Shown: positions 35,577 through 44,373 of the stretch, piece by piece
Layout: each line of letters opens with the position of its first letter
Position numbering within the stretch: position 1 is the first letter of the stretch
NCBI RefSeq assembly: GCF_026241255.1
Contig: NZ_JAPHNC010000010.1
Coordinates: 1-61,796, forward strand
DNA from: Helicobacter sp. MIT 21-1697
GTDB lineage: Bacteria; Campylobacterota; Campylobacteria; Campylobacterales; Helicobacteraceae
Length of the DNA: 61,796 nt
Direction of reading: 5' to 3'
Notes under the pieces: generated by a model
The model's input: the letters and a program-made list of their open reading frames with translations, nothing else
What the model was told of the DNA's origin: nothing
Databases searched by the model: none
Translations under genes and position numbers: made by a program

Positions 35577-37814
35577 ATGAAAAAAATTTGTTGCGCTTGT
35601 ATTCTTTTGTTTTGCAATGTTATGTATGCTAAGGATATTAGTGCAATTAAATATGAAGGTTTGAGTTCAATTTCAAATGTGTTGGCTGATGAAATCGTAG
35701 GTATCAAAGTAGGCGAAAGCTTAAATGTCGCAAAAGTAGATAAAGCAATAGTCTCACTTTATTCACAAGGATATTTTGAGGATATTTACGCAGATTTTAA
35801 TGGTGGAATCCTTACTTTTCACTTTAAACAAAAGCCCAAGATTGCGAGTGTTGAAATAAAAGGTTATGGAAGCGAACAGGAAAAAGAGACATTGTATTCG
35901 CAAATTGGCATAAAAAAGGGTGATAGCTATGATGAGACTAAGCTCAATCGTGCTAAACTTGTTATACGCACAATTTTAGAATATCAAGGCTATTATGGCA
36001 CGGTGGTAGAGGCAGACATAAAGCAAATAGGCGATGATAAAGCATATGCGATTACCTTTAATGTAAATCAAGGTGAAAATATTATTATTAAAAAAGCACA
36101 ATATGATGGTAGAGAGAAACTCAAGGTAAGTGAGGTTGAAGAACTAAGTGCGAATAGGGCAAAGCAGTTTATGGGGTGGCTTTGGGGACGCAATGATGGG
36201 AAACTTAAGCTTGCAGACTTAGAATATGATAGTCCAAGAATCCAAGATGCCTATATGCGCAAAGGGTTTTTAGATGCAAATGTCTCTCAAGCTTTTTTAG
36301 ATGCAAATTTTAATGATTATAGTGCAAATTTATATTATAAAATCAAAGAGGGGGAACGTTATAAAGTATCAGAGATTAAGATTATTTTACACGTGCCTGT
36401 GATTGAAGAAAAGCAATTGCGCAAAGTTCTTAAAGTTAAAAAGGGCGCGTATTTTAATATTGAAGAAGTGCGCGCAGATGTGGAGAGTATCCGACAAAAG
36501 ATTGCAGATTTAGGCTATGCTTTTGCGCGTGTAAATCCGGATTTGGATAAAGACCCACAGAATGCTGAAGTAAAGGTGCTTTATTTGATACAGATAGGAC
36601 AAAAGGTAAAAATTAATGATGTGCTCATTTCTGGCAATTCTCGCACGGCAGATAGAATCATACGACGTGAGATTCTTCTAGCACCCGGCGATACTTATAG
36701 TCTTTCAGATTTAAAAGAATCTGAAAATGCACTCAAAAGATTAGGCTATTTTGGTAAGGTTAAAATTGATGAACGCAGGGTGAGTGAGGATTCTGTAGAT
36801 TTGCTTGTGAGCGTTGAGGAAGCGCGCACAGGTGAGCTTATGTTTGGATTAGGCTATGGAAGTTATGATAAATTAATGGTGAATGCTTCCATAAGGGAGC
36901 GAAATCTCTTTGGAACAGGGCAGAGTGGGCAGTTGTATGCAGATTGGAGCTATCGCCGACAACTTGTTAATCTCACCCTAAGCAATCCTCGTGTGCTTGA
37001 TTCTAAATACAGCACTTCTTTTAGTGTATTTCATTCTTTGTATTGGAATTGGGATTATAGGGAGCAAACCACAGGAGCATCAATTACAGGTGGGCGATTG
37101 CTCACAAATACTTTGCGTGCTTCGCTTGGATATACGCTTTCTACGACAAGGATTCGTGATTTTTACAATGCAGATTATGCAGAGCTTTATAAGCCATATC
37201 TTAAAGTTGATAGACCGCTCAAATCTGCTATTAGCCCAAGTCTTTACTTTGACAACACTGATGATTATTATTTCCCTAAAAATGGGGCAATAATTTCGGC
37301 GTATGTGGAATATGCAGGACTTGGTGGAGATGAGGAATATACGAAATTATATGGCAAAATGGCACTTTATTATCATCTTAAATCGCTTATGGGAATTGAT
37401 TTGATTGCACGATATAAAACCCAAGCAGGAGCAATTATAGACAATGGTTATGTGCCCATTACTTCAAAGTTTTATATGGGCGGTATTTCAAGTGTGAGAG
37501 GATACCAAGTCAGCTCACTCACACCTAGAGATGCCACCGGGCAAATTCGTATTGGTGGAAATTATATGATGACGCATTCTGTGGAGTTAAGCTATGGTAT
37601 TTTGGAAAAAGCCCAAATGCGTTTAGCTTTTTTTGCTGATTATGGTATGATAGGCACACAGAGTTTGAATGAAACGACACGTGCTTCGTGGGGCGCAGCA
37701 GTAGAATGGATAAGTCCTTTTGGACCCATTGTAATTGTATTCCCTCAACCCATTAATCCTCAACCCGGTGATAGAACATCATCATTTGAATTTACTATGG
37801 GCACGAGATTCTAA
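35577..37814 (+). CDS. bamA: Outer membrane protein assembly factor BamA
   Basis: A 745-residue Omp85 protein. A signal peptide ends around residue 18 (VMYAKD). Five POTRA-like repeats follow, for example ISAIKYEGLSSISNVLADEIVG and VKINDVLISGNSRTADRIIRRE, then a 16-strand barrel with the conserved loop FYMGGISSVRGY and a C-terminal strand ending in Phe (FTMGTRF). It folds and inserts outer-membrane proteins and is essential in proteobacteria. The order bamA-mqnC-M16 protein is the same as H. pylori HP0655-HP0657. Confidence 0.96.
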   Translation: MKKICCACILLFCNVMYAKDISAIKYEGLSSISNVLADEIVGIKVGESLNVAKVDKAIVSLYSQGYFEDIYADFNGGILTFHFKQKPKIASVEIKGYGSEQEKETLYSQIGIKKGDSYDETKLNRAKLVIRTILEYQGYYGTVVEADIKQIGDDKAYAITFNVNQGENIIIKKAQYDGREKLKVSEVEELSANRAKQFMGWLWGRNDGKLKLADLEYDSPRIQDAYMRKGFLDANVSQAFLDANFNDYSANLYYKIKEGERYKVSEIKIILHVPVIEEKQLRKVLKVKKGAYFNIEEVRADVESIRQKIADLGYAFARVNPDLDKDPQNAEVKVLYLIQIGQKVKINDVLISGNSRTADRIIRREILLAPGDTYSLSDLKESENALKRLGYFGKVKIDERRVSEDSVDLLVSVEEARTGELMFGLGYGSYDKLMVNASIRERNLFGTGQSGQLYADWSYRRQLVNLTLSNPRVLDSKYSTSFSVFHSLYWNWDYREQTTGASITGGRLLTNTLRASLGYTLSTTRIRDFYNADYAELYKPYLKVDRPLKSAISPSLYFDNTDDYYFPKNGAIISAYVEYAGLGGDEEYTKLYGKMALYYHLKSLMGIDLIARYKTQAGAIIDNGYVPITSKFYMGGISSVRGYQVSSLTPRDATGQIRIGGNYMMTHSVELSYGILEKAQMRLAFFADYGMIGTQSLNETTRASWGAAVEWISPFGPIVIVFPQPINPQPGDRTSSFEFTMGTRF

Positions 37815-37835
37815 TTTTGCACAAAAGGAGCAGTG

Positions 37836-38933
37836 ATGACAGATGTAGTAGAGCATTCCCTCAAAGATTCTAAAGATGTAAATACTATAAAACGCGTGAG
37901 TAATGCAGAAATTTTGGATTTAATGCGCAATGCATCTTTGCGCGAGTTAGGGGCGAGGGCAAGTGAAATTAAGTCTATTCTCCACCCGAGCAAGACTACA
38001 ACCTTTGTTGTGGATAGGAACATTAACTATACGAATATTTGTTGGGTAGATTGCAAGTTTTGTGCGTTTAAGCGTAGATTAGGCGAGGAGGGCGTATATA
38101 TTTTAAGTTTTGAAGAGATTGATAAAAAAATTGATGAGCTTTTAGCCATTGGTGGCACACAGATTCTCTTTCAAGGCGGCGTACATCCAAAGCTTAAAAT
38201 TGAGTGGTATGAAGAGCTTGTGAGTCATATCGCGCAAAAATATCCTATGATTACTATTCACGGATTTTCTGCTATTGAGATAAATTATATTGCTAAGGTC
38301 TCTAAAATCTCTATCCCAGAGGTGCTTTTGCGACTCCAAAAAGCAGGATTGTCTTCTATTCCCGGAGCGGGTGCTGAAATCTTAAGTGATAGGGTGCGCG
38401 ATAAAATAGCGCCAAAAAAGCTTGATACACAAGAATGGCTTGAAGTGCATAGAGAAGCCCATCGTATAGGTATGAAAACCACAGCTACAATGATGTTTGG
38501 TAGCGTGGAGAATGATGAGGATATTGTAGCGCATTGGGATTGCCTAAGGCAACTTCAAGATGAGTTTGGTGGATTTAGAGCGTTTATTATGTGGAGTTTT
38601 CAGCCTGATAATACGCCTTTGCAAAAAGAATTTCCACATATTCATAAAGCCTCATCAAATAGGTATCTGCGCCTTTTAGCGTGTAGTAGAATCTATCTTG
38701 ATAATTTTGTCAATATCCAAAGCTCTTGGGTAACGCAAGGCTCATATATTGGGCAGCTTGCTTTGCTTTTTGGCGCAAATGATTTAGGCAGCACAATGAT
38801 GGAGGAGAATGTGGTTTCCTCTGCGGGTGTGTGTAATTCTATGAATGCTCAAGAGATGATTGAGCTTATTAGGGATATTGGTGAATCTCCAGCCAAACGC
38901 AACACAGCGTATGAGATTTTGGAGCGATTTTGA
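37836..38933 (+). CDS. mqnC: Cyclic dehypoxanthinyl futalosine synthase (radical SAM)
   Basis: A 365-residue radical SAM enzyme that cyclises dehypoxanthinyl futalosine in the futalosine menaquinone route. Cluster cysteines are Cys69, Cys73 and Cys76 in NICWVDCKFCAF. The start is ATG 37836, five bases after AAAGGAG; the in-frame GTG just before is closer than is usual. IPGAGAEILSDRVR and the C-terminal GANDLGSTMMEENVVSSAG distinguish it from MqnE at 4255. It lies 22 bases after bamA and its TGA overlaps the next ATG. Confidence 0.93.
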   Translation: MTDVVEHSLKDSKDVNTIKRVSNAEILDLMRNASLRELGARASEIKSILHPSKTTTFVVDRNINYTNICWVDCKFCAFKRRLGEEGVYILSFEEIDKKIDELLAIGGTQILFQGGVHPKLKIEWYEELVSHIAQKYPMITIHGFSAIEINYIAKVSKISIPEVLLRLQKAGLSSIPGAGAEILSDRVRDKIAPKKLDTQEWLEVHREAHRIGMKTTATMMFGSVENDEDIVAHWDCLRQLQDEFGGFRAFIMWSFQPDNTPLQKEFPHIHKASSNRYLRLLACSRIYLDNFVNIQSSWVTQGSYIGQLALLFGANDLGSTMMEENVVSSAGVCNSMNAQEMIELIRDIGESPAKRNTAYEILERF

Positions 38934-40246
38934 TGAAAAAATGGAACATTATTTTTATAATATGTATGTGTTTAGGAGGTAGTATGAATGCGCAAGAGGC
39001 AAGGGTGAGTGCAGTGGAAATAAATGGCGTAAGTGTGCCGCTGATATTTGAGCAAAGCAAGAATCTGCCTGTGGGTGATGTGCAGTTAGTATTTATCGGT
39101 GGCAGAGCTGATGCACAAAAAGCCGGACTTGGTGCTTTAAGTGCTAAAATGCTCAATGAAGGCACAAAAACGCTTGGAAGTGTGGATTTTGCGCGAAAAC
39201 TAGAACAAAAAGCCATAGGTTTATATGCAAGCGTAGGATTGCAAACTTTAAGCTTTGAACTCTCTTATCTCAAAGAGTTTGAAGATGAGAGTTTTTCACT
39301 TTTGCAAGAGCTTCTTTATGACCCAAATCTTACGCTTACCGCATTTGAGAAAGTGAAATCTCTGATTCTTAGCAGACTTGTCAGCCAAGAAGATGATTTT
39401 GATAATGTAGCACAGAGGAATCTCAATACAATGCTTTTTAAAGACACACCTATGGCAGTGCCATTACTTGGAGATAAGCAGAGTATAGAATCTATCACGC
39501 TTGAAGATGTGGAGGTGTTTTTAAAACGCAATCTTGTGTTAAAGCGGCTTATTATCATTGCAGGGGGTGATATGCAAGAGGAGCAATTAAAGACAAAGCT
39601 CGCCTCCGCTCTTGGTGTATTGCCTGTGGGGGAGAGTAAGGAAAAGCTACACTTTAAAGCCTCGCACAATGCAGATTCTATAAATGTGCAAAAACCTACA
39701 CAACAAGCTTTTATATATTTTGGCTCACCTTTTGATGTTAAAGATTCTCATCAAAATTATATGGCGCGTGTGATGAGCTTCATACTTGGTGGTTCGGGCT
39801 TTGGTTCGCGTATGATGGAAGAAGTGCGCGTGAAAAGAGGACTTGCGTATTCCGCATATATGAAAATAAGTGTTGGTGGGGCAGTGGATTATGCAAGTGG
39901 ATATTTACAAACAAAGCTTGAAAATAAAGATAAGGCAATAGAGGTGGTGAAAGAGGTGGTGAATGACTTTATTGCACAAGGGGCAAGTGAGCAAGAGCTT
40001 GCTGCTGCCAAGGCATTTTTGCTTGGTAGTGAGCCACTTCGCGAAGAGAGCCTCTCTCAACGACTTGGTGCAAAATTTGTCAATTATTTTAGAGATTTGC
40101 CCCTAGATAATCATAAAAAAGAGCTAGAATTGATTAAAACGCTTACACTTGAGGAACTCAATGCCTATATCAAATCGCATAAAGAAATTTTACAGATGAG
40201 TTTTAGTGTGGTGGAGCAATCCGCGCTTCCTGAATCATCTCAATAG
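38933..40246 (+). CDS. M16-family protein lacking the zinc motif
   Basis: A 437-residue exported protein with a signal peptide (cleavage near SMNAQE) and the overall M16 peptidase sequence pattern: GRADAQKAGLGALSAKMLNEGT near residue 65 and the C-terminal half GSGFGSRMMEEVRVKRGLAYS. In active M16 enzymes the first of these carries HxxEH, but here it is GLGALSAKM with no histidines, so it should not bind catalytic zinc. Paired M16 proteins often have one inactive member. It starts within the mqnC stop codon. Its 3' end overlaps the convergent Gfo/Idh gene by 44 bases. Confidence 0.85.
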   Translation: MKKWNIIFIICMCLGGSMNAQEARVSAVEINGVSVPLIFEQSKNLPVGDVQLVFIGGRADAQKAGLGALSAKMLNEGTKTLGSVDFARKLEQKAIGLYASVGLQTLSFELSYLKEFEDESFSLLQELLYDPNLTLTAFEKVKSLILSRLVSQEDDFDNVAQRNLNTMLFKDTPMAVPLLGDKQSIESITLEDVEVFLKRNLVLKRLIIIAGGDMQEEQLKTKLASALGVLPVGESKEKLHFKASHNADSINVQKPTQQAFIYFGSPFDVKDSHQNYMARVMSFILGGSGFGSRMMEEVRVKRGLAYSAYMKISVGGAVDYASGYLQTKLENKDKAIEVVKEVVNDFIAQGASEQELAAAKAFLLGSEPLREESLSQRLGAKFVNYFRDLPLDNHKKELELIKTLTLEELNAYIKSHKEILQMSFSVVEQSALPESSQ

Positions 40247-41204
40247 CCTTAATAACACGCAGTATATGCTCTTTATCACATTTTGATTTTTCTATACAAT
40301 CTTGATTGAGGATATATTCACTAAAATGGGCAATAGAATTATCAAGTGCCATAGTTTTAGGGAGTTTTGGTATAATCTCTTTGCTTAATTTGTATTCTAC
40401 CATTTTTTGATAGAGGCTTGTTTTGTCAAATTCATCTTTTATCACCACGCCTGTGTTAAAAAGTGTGATTTTATTGTGTTTTGTTTCATCATAAATTGCT
40501 GTTTTTTTGCTCCCACCAATTATCATCTCACGCACTTTAATAGGGCTAAGCCACGAGAGATTAAGCGTGATGATAATACCATTTTCAAGCTTCATATTGA
40601 TATTTGCCAAAGCATCATTAGGATAGCAGAGATATGTCGTTGCAAAGGTGGAAACCTCTTTGATATGAAGTCCCACGAGATAATCAATAATGCTCAAATC
40701 GTGAATTGCTAAATCCCAAATCACATCAACATTGCTTTGAAATAGTCCGAGATTAATGCGCCGAGCATTGATATAAACAATCTCCCCAAAACTTGCAATA
40801 TGTTCTTTAAGATAGTTTATCGCAGGAGAATGCAAAAAAATATGGTCGCAATAGAGTCTCACATTTTTAGAATCTGCCACATCATAAAGGATTTGAGCTT
40901 GAGCGGAGTTAGTTGTGAGAGGTTTTTCTACAAAGGTATGCTTAGCAGATTCTAAAGCGCGTTTAGCGAGGCTGAAGTGTGTATGAGGAGGTGTGATAAT
41001 AAAAACTGCTTGGATTTGTGTATCTGATAGAATTGCCTCATAGCTAGGATATGGGCTAAAGTCATAGGATTTGTGCGCTTCATTGAGCGCATTATGCTCC
41101 TCATCATAGATAGTGATAAGCTCAAAATTAGAGCATTGCACGATTGCTTTTGCGACATTGCGTCCCCAATATCCATAGCCGATAATGGCACATTTTATAG
41201 GCAT
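40203..41204 (-). CDS. Gfo/Idh/MocA family NAD(P)-dependent oxidoreductase
   Basis: A 333-residue dehydrogenase. The N-terminal Rossmann motif is CAIIGYGYWGRNVAKA, and the family's EKP motif appears in HTFVEKPLTTN; the C-terminal half is the substrate-binding alpha/beta domain. Members act on sugars or nucleotide sugars, and some make 3-keto intermediates for surface glycans. No sugar-biosynthesis partners adjoin it. The final 44 bases overlap the convergent M16-like gene, so one of the two messages runs antisense into the other. Confidence 0.85.
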   Translation of the reverse strand: MPIKCAIIGYGYWGRNVAKAIVQCSNFELITIYDEEHNALNEAHKSYDFSPYPSYEAILSDTQIQAVFIITPPHTHFSLAKRALESAKHTFVEKPLTTNSAQAQILYDVADSKNVRLYCDHIFLHSPAINYLKEHIASFGEIVYINARRINLGLFQSNVDVIWDLAIHDLSIIDYLVGLHIKEVSTFATTYLCYPNDALANINMKLENGIIITLNLSWLSPIKVREMIIGGSKKTAIYDETKHNKITLFNTGVVIKDEFDKTSLYQKMVEYKLSKEIIPKLPKTMALDNSIAHFSEYILNQDCIEKSKCDKEHILRVIKAIEMIQEARIAPPH

Positions 41205-41282
41205 TGAATCCCTTTATCAATTTAAAGCATACAAAAGTGTATTGTAGTAAAATGTTTATAATATTTAAGAATCTTCAGCTTT

Positions 41283-41660
41283 TTAATCAATTCTTGTTTT
41301 GTATCGCTTTGTTTTAAAGCTGATAAAACCACAATGTTTGCAAAGGAAGTAGTCTTTTTCCTCTCCGATTTGAAATACCTCTGTGTGCAATATCCCACTA
41401 GAATCTTTTTTTTGCCACGAAACGGTGTATTTAGAGCGCGTATCTGTTTCTACTAATTTTTGCCCAAAGCTTTTACCACAATTTTGACACAGAGTTTTTT
41501 GTTTGGTATAAAGATACATTATCAATGTTACTATCAGAGGCACAGGAGCGAGAATATAAATAATAGAATCATCTTGCATCAAAATCCCAACAAAGCCCAT
41601 AGTACAGATGAGAATCACAGCTAATATTAACAAAATACGTTCTTTAGTTTCCTTGCGCAT
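41283..41660 (-). CDS. Hypothetical membrane protein with a C-terminal zinc-ribbon-like domain
   Basis: A 125-residue protein, unrecognised. The start is ATG 41660 with GGAGGGC upstream. Two close hydrophobic segments (about residues 8-24 and 32-48) form a membrane hairpin. After them come CQNCGK and, about 50 residues later, CKHCGF, together a four-cysteine knuckle likely to bind zinc. A TATAGT -10 candidate (41710 to 41705, minus strand) lies about 45 bases upstream of the ATG, and a G10 run sits where its -35 region should be, so expression is probably phase variable. Confidence 0.65.
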   Translation of the reverse strand: MRKETKERILLILAVILICTMGFVGILMQDDSIIYILAPVPLIVTLIMYLYTKQKTLCQNCGKSFGQKLVETDTRSKYTVSWQKKDSSGILHTEVFQIGEEKDYFLCKHCGFISFKTKRYKTRID

Positions 41661-41731
41661 AAAGCCCTCCAACTTTTTATATCCAAAATAATGCCTCAAG
41701 TCCAACTATAAAATTTTAAGATTATTATTAT

Positions 41732-41741
41732 CCCCCCCCCC
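41732..41741 (-). repeat. G10 homopolymer (C10 on plus strand) in the promoter region of the zinc-ribbon gene
   Basis: Ten Cs on the plus strand read as G10 on the strand of the downstream gene. The tract ends 21 bases upstream of TATAGT, so it covers the -35 position. Runs of this kind vary in length by slippage in Helicobacter and Campylobacter, here probably altering transcription rather than a reading frame. It is noncoding. Confidence 0.7.
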
Positions 41742-41792
41742 GCTAAATATTTACTTAATGCTTATTTCATAAGAAATCAAACTTTATAAATG

Positions 41793-41798
41793 TATAAT
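41793..41798 (+). promoter_or_regulatory. Extended -10 promoter for the TrpC-like gene
   Basis: TGTATAAT gives a TATAAT hexamer 40 bases before the ATG at 41838, which has AAGGAG upstream. The C10 tract lies 52 bases further upstream and is not expected to affect this promoter directly. Confidence 0.55.
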
Positions 41799-41837
41799 TA
41801 TGAAACACACACTTTAAACTCTCTTTAAGGAGCTTAT

Positions 41838-42554
41838 ATGCCTTTATCCTCCGCTTTTTCGGCGACTGCTATTGAATGTGCTTTGCAAAGTTTAAAGGCG
41901 CGTAAAGCACTCATAGATTTTGATACCTTGGGGCGGACATTGGCATATAGTCCTTTTATGCCTCGTATAGAGCGTTCATTCTTTGTGCGCGAAAGCGGGA
42001 AACCTCCAAAAATCGCCCAAAGAGTATATATAGAATCTACAAGTTTTTCTATTGACGCGCTTGAGCCCATTCAGAGAGCTTATACACTTGAGGAGCAAAT
42101 GGAGATACTCGGGCATTTTCAAGCCTATATGCTTGATTTGTGTGAAGTTATGGGAGATTCTCATACTTTATCCTCGCCTTTGGAATCTATTGCTCTTTTG
42201 CGCCGCCACAGCAGGCTTCCGATTATTCATAGCGATATTTTTTTAGATGAATATCAGATTTTAGAATCTGCTCTTTTTGGGGCAGATACACTTCTTATCC
42301 CTGCCCAACCTTTATCGGCTAAGAGTTTGAGTAAATTGCTTGTCTTTGCAAGGCGGCTTAGCTTTGAGCCATTTATTGGGGTGCGCAATAAAGATGAGCT
42401 CAAAATGGCAATTTTTAGTGGAGCAAGTATGCTTTTTATCCCACAAGATGCTTTTGTAGAGCTTTTAAGCCTTGTGCCAAATACGCAGGTAATTGCCACA
42501 GATTATCCTGATGAATATGGAGTGGATATGTGGATTCAATCAGAAAATGTTTAA
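41838..42554 (+). CDS. TrpC-like TIM-barrel protein lacking catalytic residues
   Basis: A 238-residue protein related to indole-3-glycerol phosphate synthase. The region LPIIHSDIFLDEYQILESALFGAD (residues 127-150) aligns with the LPILCKDFIIDPYQI part of E. coli TrpC, and ELKMAIFSGASMLFI with its later strand. Yet the catalytic lysine of CKDF is Ser (HSDI, 131-134), the TEV glutamate is Gly (FIGV, 179-182), and the NNRDL and SESG motifs are absent. It is therefore unlikely to be an IGP synthase. It lies upstream of the ferredoxin, where H. pylori has an uncharacterised gene. Confidence 0.75.
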   Translation: MPLSSAFSATAIECALQSLKARKALIDFDTLGRTLAYSPFMPRIERSFFVRESGKPPKIAQRVYIESTSFSIDALEPIQRAYTLEEQMEILGHFQAYMLDLCEVMGDSHTLSSPLESIALLRRHSRLPIIHSDIFLDEYQILESALFGADTLLIPAQPLSAKSLSKLLVFARRLSFEPFIGVRNKDELKMAIFSGASMLFIPQDAFVELLSLVPNTQVIATDYPDEYGVDMWIQSENV

Positions 42555-42633
42555 GTTAAATAATTTTTTAAGGAATCTTTAGATAAAAAGTTTGCTTTTT
42601 TAATTTCATAAATTTATCTTTCGGGGGTTTTGT

Positions 42634-42885
42634 ATGGCTTTGATGATTAATAATGAATGTATTGCGTGTGATGCGTGTGCAGAAGAGTGTCCTAATGGTG
42701 CGATTGAAGAGGGCGACCCTATTTATAGCATTGATCCTGATATATGCACAGAATGTGTAGGGAGCTATGATGAACCAAGTTGTTTGAGTGTGTGTCCTGT
42801 TGATGCGATTATGCCGGACCCTGATAACATAGAGAATATGGAAGAGCTCAAATATAAGTTTGAAATGCTCCAAAAGGGAGAGTGA
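42634..42885 (+). CDS. fdx: 2[4Fe-4S] ferredoxin, YfhL/Allochromatium type
   Basis: An 83-residue electron carrier. Cluster I ligands are Cys9, Cys12, Cys15 and Cys19 (CIACDACAEECP); cluster II uses CTECVGSYDEPSCLSVCP, where an eight-residue insertion between the second and third cysteines marks the Alvin type. The C-terminal acidic helix fits the family. In Campylobacterota this ferredoxin is a candidate partner of pyruvate or 2-oxoglutarate oxidoreductase. Its TGA overlaps the ppx/gppA ATG. The 79 bases upstream include AAAAAG-TTTG-CTTTTT, a possible weak terminator for the preceding gene. Confidence 0.94.
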   Translation: MALMINNECIACDACAEECPNGAIEEGDPIYSIDPDICTECVGSYDEPSCLSVCPVDAIMPDPDNIENMEELKYKFEMLQKGE

Positions 42886-44357
42886 TGGCAAAAATTACAA
42901 CCGTCATTGATATTGGTTCAAACTCTGCGAGAATGGCGATTTATCGCCGCACTTCGCGCTTTGCTTTTCATTTGATTTATGAAACCAAAAGCAAAGTGAG
43001 AATTTCAGAGGGCTGTTATGAATCTGGCGGTGTTTTGGGGCAAATCCCTATGGATAGGGCAATTTATGCGCTCAAAGAGTTTGTGCAAATTGCTAAAGCG
43101 CATAAATCTCGCAAGATTTTTTGTGTAGCAACTTCTGCTTTGCGTGATGCGCCGAATGCAAAGGTGTTACTTGATAGGGCAAAAAAGGAATGTGGCGTCT
43201 CTATTAAAGTCATTGATGGCAAAAAGGAGGCACTTTATGGTGGCATAGCGTGTGCCAATCTCTCTCACTATAAAGATGGAATCACAATGGATATAGGAGG
43301 AGGAAGCACAGAGTGCGCCTTGATACAAGATGGCAAAATTATTGACTTGATTTCGCTTGATATTGGCACAATTCGCCTTAAAGAATTATTTTTTGATAAA
43401 AAAAATAATATTGAGGGAGCAAGAGCATTTATACAAGCGCAGCTTGCAAATGTGCCCTCACATTTTAGACATCATCGTGTTTTTGGTGTGGGCGGAACGA
43501 TACGCGCACTTTCTAAAATGATAATGAAATACAAAAGGTATCCTATCCAAGAAGTGCACGGCTATGAAGTGAATGTGGAGCAAAATATCAAATTTTTTGA
43601 GAAAATTTCCCAAGCTTCTGAAGATAAGTTAGATTCTATGGGTGTGCCACAAGATAGGATTGATAATATTCGCAGTGGTTCGTTGATACTCCAAATGTTT
43701 TTGACATTTTTTGGCGCTAAGGAGATTGTTACAAGCGGTGTAGGAGTGAGAGAGGGCGTGTTTTTAAGTGATTTGTTACGAGGACATAAAAATAGCTTCC
43801 CCAAAGGGATTAATCCCTCTATTAACTGCATTGAAGATAGATTTATGCTTGATAAAAAATATGCCGAAATGACGCGCAGAGAATCTTTAAAAATTTTTGA
43901 TGCACTTTTTCCCTTGCATAAGCTTGATGAGCAGTGTAAGAAATTGCTTCATATTGCCTCGTATCTTTCAAGCATTGGGCGGATTCTTAATTTTTATAAT
44001 GCAGAATATCACGGCTCATATTTTTTGCTTAATGCCCTAGAGTATGGATTTTCACACACAGAGCGAATGAGTATTTGTTTGCTTGTAGAATATAGTGGCA
44101 AGAAGATTCCCCAAGATGAGAGCATTAGGCATATAAGCGATATGATGCCTAAGCTTTTGAGTTTGCAGTGGTTGAGTTTTATGCTCGCACTTGCTGAAAA
44201 TCTCTGTCGTAGCGAGGGTAATATGCAAATCCGCTATGAATATGTGAAGCCCAAAACTTTACGAATCTACACCATAGCTGATTTGTATCTTGCCAAAGAA
44301 AATATCAATAAGCTCCATAAGCCAGAGCCATTGCAAATTGAATTTATTAAAGTATAG
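42885..44357 (+). CDS. ppx: Ppx/GppA exopolyphosphatase family protein
   Basis: A 490-residue ASKHA-fold phosphatase. Signatures are the N-terminal VIDIGSNSARMAIY and the second phosphate loop TMDIGGGSTECALI, followed by GVGGTIRALSKM. The C-terminal part resembles the HD-like domain of long-form members. It may hydrolyse polyphosphate, pppGpp or both; sequence does not separate these. The ATG at 42885 overlaps the ferredoxin TGA with GGGAG upstream. Gene order through waaC and the acyltransferase matches H. pylori HP0277-HP0280. Confidence 0.9.
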   Translation: MAKITTVIDIGSNSARMAIYRRTSRFAFHLIYETKSKVRISEGCYESGGVLGQIPMDRAIYALKEFVQIAKAHKSRKIFCVATSALRDAPNAKVLLDRAKKECGVSIKVIDGKKEALYGGIACANLSHYKDGITMDIGGGSTECALIQDGKIIDLISLDIGTIRLKELFFDKKNNIEGARAFIQAQLANVPSHFRHHRVFGVGGTIRALSKMIMKYKRYPIQEVHGYEVNVEQNIKFFEKISQASEDKLDSMGVPQDRIDNIRSGSLILQMFLTFFGAKEIVTSGVGVREGVFLSDLLRGHKNSFPKGINPSINCIEDRFMLDKKYAEMTRRESLKIFDALFPLHKLDEQCKKLLHIASYLSSIGRILNFYNAEYHGSYFLLNALEYGFSHTERMSICLLVEYSGKKIPQDESIRHISDMMPKLLSLQWLSFMLALAENLCRSEGNMQIRYEYVKPKTLRIYTIADLYLAKENINKLHKPEPLQIEFIKV

Positions 44358-44373
44358 TTAAGGATTCTCAAGC

